DNA of 30,671 nucleotides from the IMG/VR virus record IMGVR_UViG_3300032213_001035, positions 1-30,671 of that record; one strand, 5' to 3'. A program made the position numbers and the translations under genes. The stretch comes from a virus. The notes below the pieces were generated by a model. The model had not been told where the DNA came from. It saw only the letters and a program-made list of their open reading frames with translations, and did no database searches. This document shows positions 29,193 through 30,671 of this stretch, piece after piece; within the stretch, counting starts at the first letter, position 1; the number at the start of each line of letters is the position of its first letter.

Positions 29193-30641
29193 TTAACCGT
29201 TGTAATATGTGCGTTTATTTTTAAATTTATCAGCCACTTTACACGTCAAAATCGCTTTACGGCTGAATTCTTTATATTCAATGGCCGGGGATTCTGAAAC
29301 AATAACCGGTAAATCCAAATATTTGTAGCTGAAATTATGCGCGTTGTAATCACTAATAAATAATTCGTTTTCGCTCAATAAATACAATTCCACTAATGGC
29401 GTGATGATGCATTCATTTTCCGGATCAGTTGTTATTGTATAATCGAATAGATTTTCACGAATATTCCGTTTTACTTCTCTATTATTATAAATCAAATTAT
29501 CAATAGCCATATTCGGTTGACGATCGCCAATGAAACCGTAAAACCTATGTGTACTTACAACATTGGAAGCCGTGAAGTCAATTCCTTCATTTTCTTGGTA
29601 TCCATTAAATATCGCTTTGACGCGTGCCGTTTTTAATGCTGATTGTATGCTATATTCTTTTAATTGATATTCGCCCCATTCCAACGTTCCGGAAATTCCG
29701 GATATTTGATATTCAATAACTAATAGATAACATCCAATTCCATCGCTTGCTAAAACATCACGCCATTCGATTGTTGTAAAATATGCGTTGGCATCATTTA
29801 CAAAATTCTGAATTGTAGGTGTGTAATTAGTTATGACACCTTCTTTATATAAAATAAAATTGAAAGTATCTAATTGATCACTAATTTTAATCCATGCGCT
29901 TGTGATATCATTTTTCCAACTTTCAGTTTCATTTGATGCTAAAACCATTTGTTTACAGCAACAATCTTTTAAACCGCGATTTTGTTCAACAAATGTCGAT
30001 GGTAATTTTATAGAATTAAATACTTTGGCAAATCGATCTTCTCGCTTTTTACAACCACATGATTTACTTTCGAAATAATAAATGAACGGTGTTAACCGCC
30101 ATTCTAAAACCGATCCAATCGGGCATAATCCAGAACTAACTAATGTCGCAACTATTGCCGTTCCGCCTTTGCCATCTGTTGTAATTTGCCAATTGAACCC
30201 ATCAAACCAAATAGAATATGTGATACCATTTACTATAAATTCGAATACTGATTTATTATTGTATTCTGATGTGCTTGTTAATTCAAATTGATAAATTAAA
30301 CTTTCATTTGTTTCTTGAAAACTGACTATTAAACACGTGCAAGAATCACATTCTTCAGTTTTAAAAACATCAAATGTTGATCCTGGCAACCATACCGGCA
30401 TTTCCGCAATTGGGCATGGATTAGTATTTGTTTTAATCCCTGTGATGGATGGACCAGAACCAATTTCTGTGGATACAAACCAATTATTTAATGCATCATG
30501 CCAAATGTAATACGTGATGTCACCAATAGTAAATTCATAAGTATTATAACCGTTATAAGTACCGGTTGCAAATATTTCTATGGTTGTTGATCCGCTTGGA
30601 TCATCAATTACGTGGTAGGTCAGTTTTAAACAATCGCACAT
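29193..30641 (-). CDS. Cys-rich tail protein with duplicated N-terminal domain, 482 aa
   Basis: Residues 1-95 and about 98-195 are two copies of one domain: YEFTIGDITYYIWHDALNNW matches FEFIVNGITYSIWFDGFNW, each flanked by Cys pairs (CDC, NPCP, CDSCTC, LCP, CGC, CCC). Residues 200-482 are beta-rich with a central part (YLLVIEYQISGISGTLEWG) and the segment FYGFIGDRQPNMAIDN. It is the last tail gene across the circle junction, 4 nt after the fibre candidate. Cys-rich small domains suggest disulfide or metal stabilisation of a protein exposed at the tail tip. No family is named with certainty. Confidence 0.55.
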   Translation of the reverse strand: MCDCLKLTYHVIDDPSGSTTIEIFATGTYNGYNTYEFTIGDITYYIWHDALNNWFVSTEIGSGPSITGIKTNTNPCPIAEMPVWLPGSTFDVFKTEECDSCTCLIVSFQETNESLIYQFELTSTSEYNNKSVFEFIVNGITYSIWFDGFNWQITTDGKGGTAIVATLVSSGLCPIGSVLEWRLTPFIYYFESKSCGCKKREDRFAKVFNSIKLPSTFVEQNRGLKDCCCKQMVLASNETESWKNDITSAWIKISDQLDTFNFILYKEGVITNYTPTIQNFVNDANAYFTTIEWRDVLASDGIGCYLLVIEYQISGISGTLEWGEYQLKEYSIQSALKTARVKAIFNGYQENEGIDFTASNVVSTHRFYGFIGDRQPNMAIDNLIYNNREVKRNIRENLFDYTITTDPENECIITPLVELYLLSENELFISDYNAHNFSYKYLDLPVIVSESPAIEYKEFSRKAILTCKVADKFKNKRTYYNG

Positions 30642-30671
30642 TTTATTAATATATTTTATTTAACACGAAAA
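30549..30671. repeat. Terminal direct repeat (copy 2)
   Basis: Identical to bases 1-123, marking the overlap of the circular assembly. It contains the start region of the 482-aa gene and its upstream gap. Confidence 0.9.

Overview
This window looks like a complete, circular, tailed-phage genome of about 30.5 kb. Bases 1-123 repeat exactly as 30549-30671, and the gene starting at 30641 continues cleanly into the gene at 98-742 when the ends are joined. Every gene I accept is on the minus strand, so transcription runs from high to low coordinates. The host is most likely a Bacteroidota bacterium, probably a flavobacterium: the DNA is AT-rich, start codons lack Shine-Dalgarno sites and have A/T-rich leaders, several gaps carry TAnnTTTG boxes like the Bacteroidota -7 element, and many proteins belong to families common in phages of that phylum. 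Host and taxon are inference. I see no integrase, DNA polymerase, tRNA or CRISPR array. One small Cro/CI-like HTH protein is the only regulator I recognise, so a virulent lifestyle is likely but not proven.

Layout in transcription order. (1) 27964-20373, early/replication: several small unknown proteins, a structured RNA leader, a replication organiser (25832-26410), a DnaB/RecA-type helicase ATPase (24915-25832), NinG, an ERF single-strand annealing protein, small paralogous proteins, a PD-(D/E)XK exonuclease, a DUF3127 OB-fold (SSB-like) protein and the HTH protein. Three near-identical 27-bp promoter/operator elements (27874, 24058, 21697) serve this part. (2) 20352-17431: a two-helix membrane protein, two small phage-family proteins, then ParB-like protein, TET/JBP-type 2OG-Fe(II) dioxygenase and FkbM-type methyltransferase in tight series. 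This is a candidate DNA-base modification cassette directly upstream of the terminase. (3) 17425-8192, packaging and head/tail assembly: small and large terminase, HK97-type portal, prohead protease, major capsid protein, small head protein, connector with an inserted GSGY-repeat domain, head-closure candidate, major tail protein candidate, a 53-residue gene, an HK97-gp10-like protein and a tail-chaperone candidate. (4) 8217-98 and, across the circle junction, 30641-29193: tape measure and tail-tip/fibre proteins. (5) 29138-28116: small protein, holin candidate and putative lysin, ending in three stacked terminator-like hairpins before the early promoter.

How it works together: host RNA polymerase probably starts at the TAnnTTTG promoters to make the helicase/organiser/SSB-like replication proteins and the ERF + exonuclease + NinG recombination set, which can build concatemers without a phage polymerase. 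The modification cassette may mark DNA before the terminase packages it into an HK97-fold head. A long non-contractile tail is predicted from the tape measure and the lack of sheath genes. The most interesting points are the ParB/TET-JBP/FkbM cassette, the attenuator-like RNA at about 26427-26519, the repeated promoter/operator element, and the GSGY repeats inserted in a head connector.
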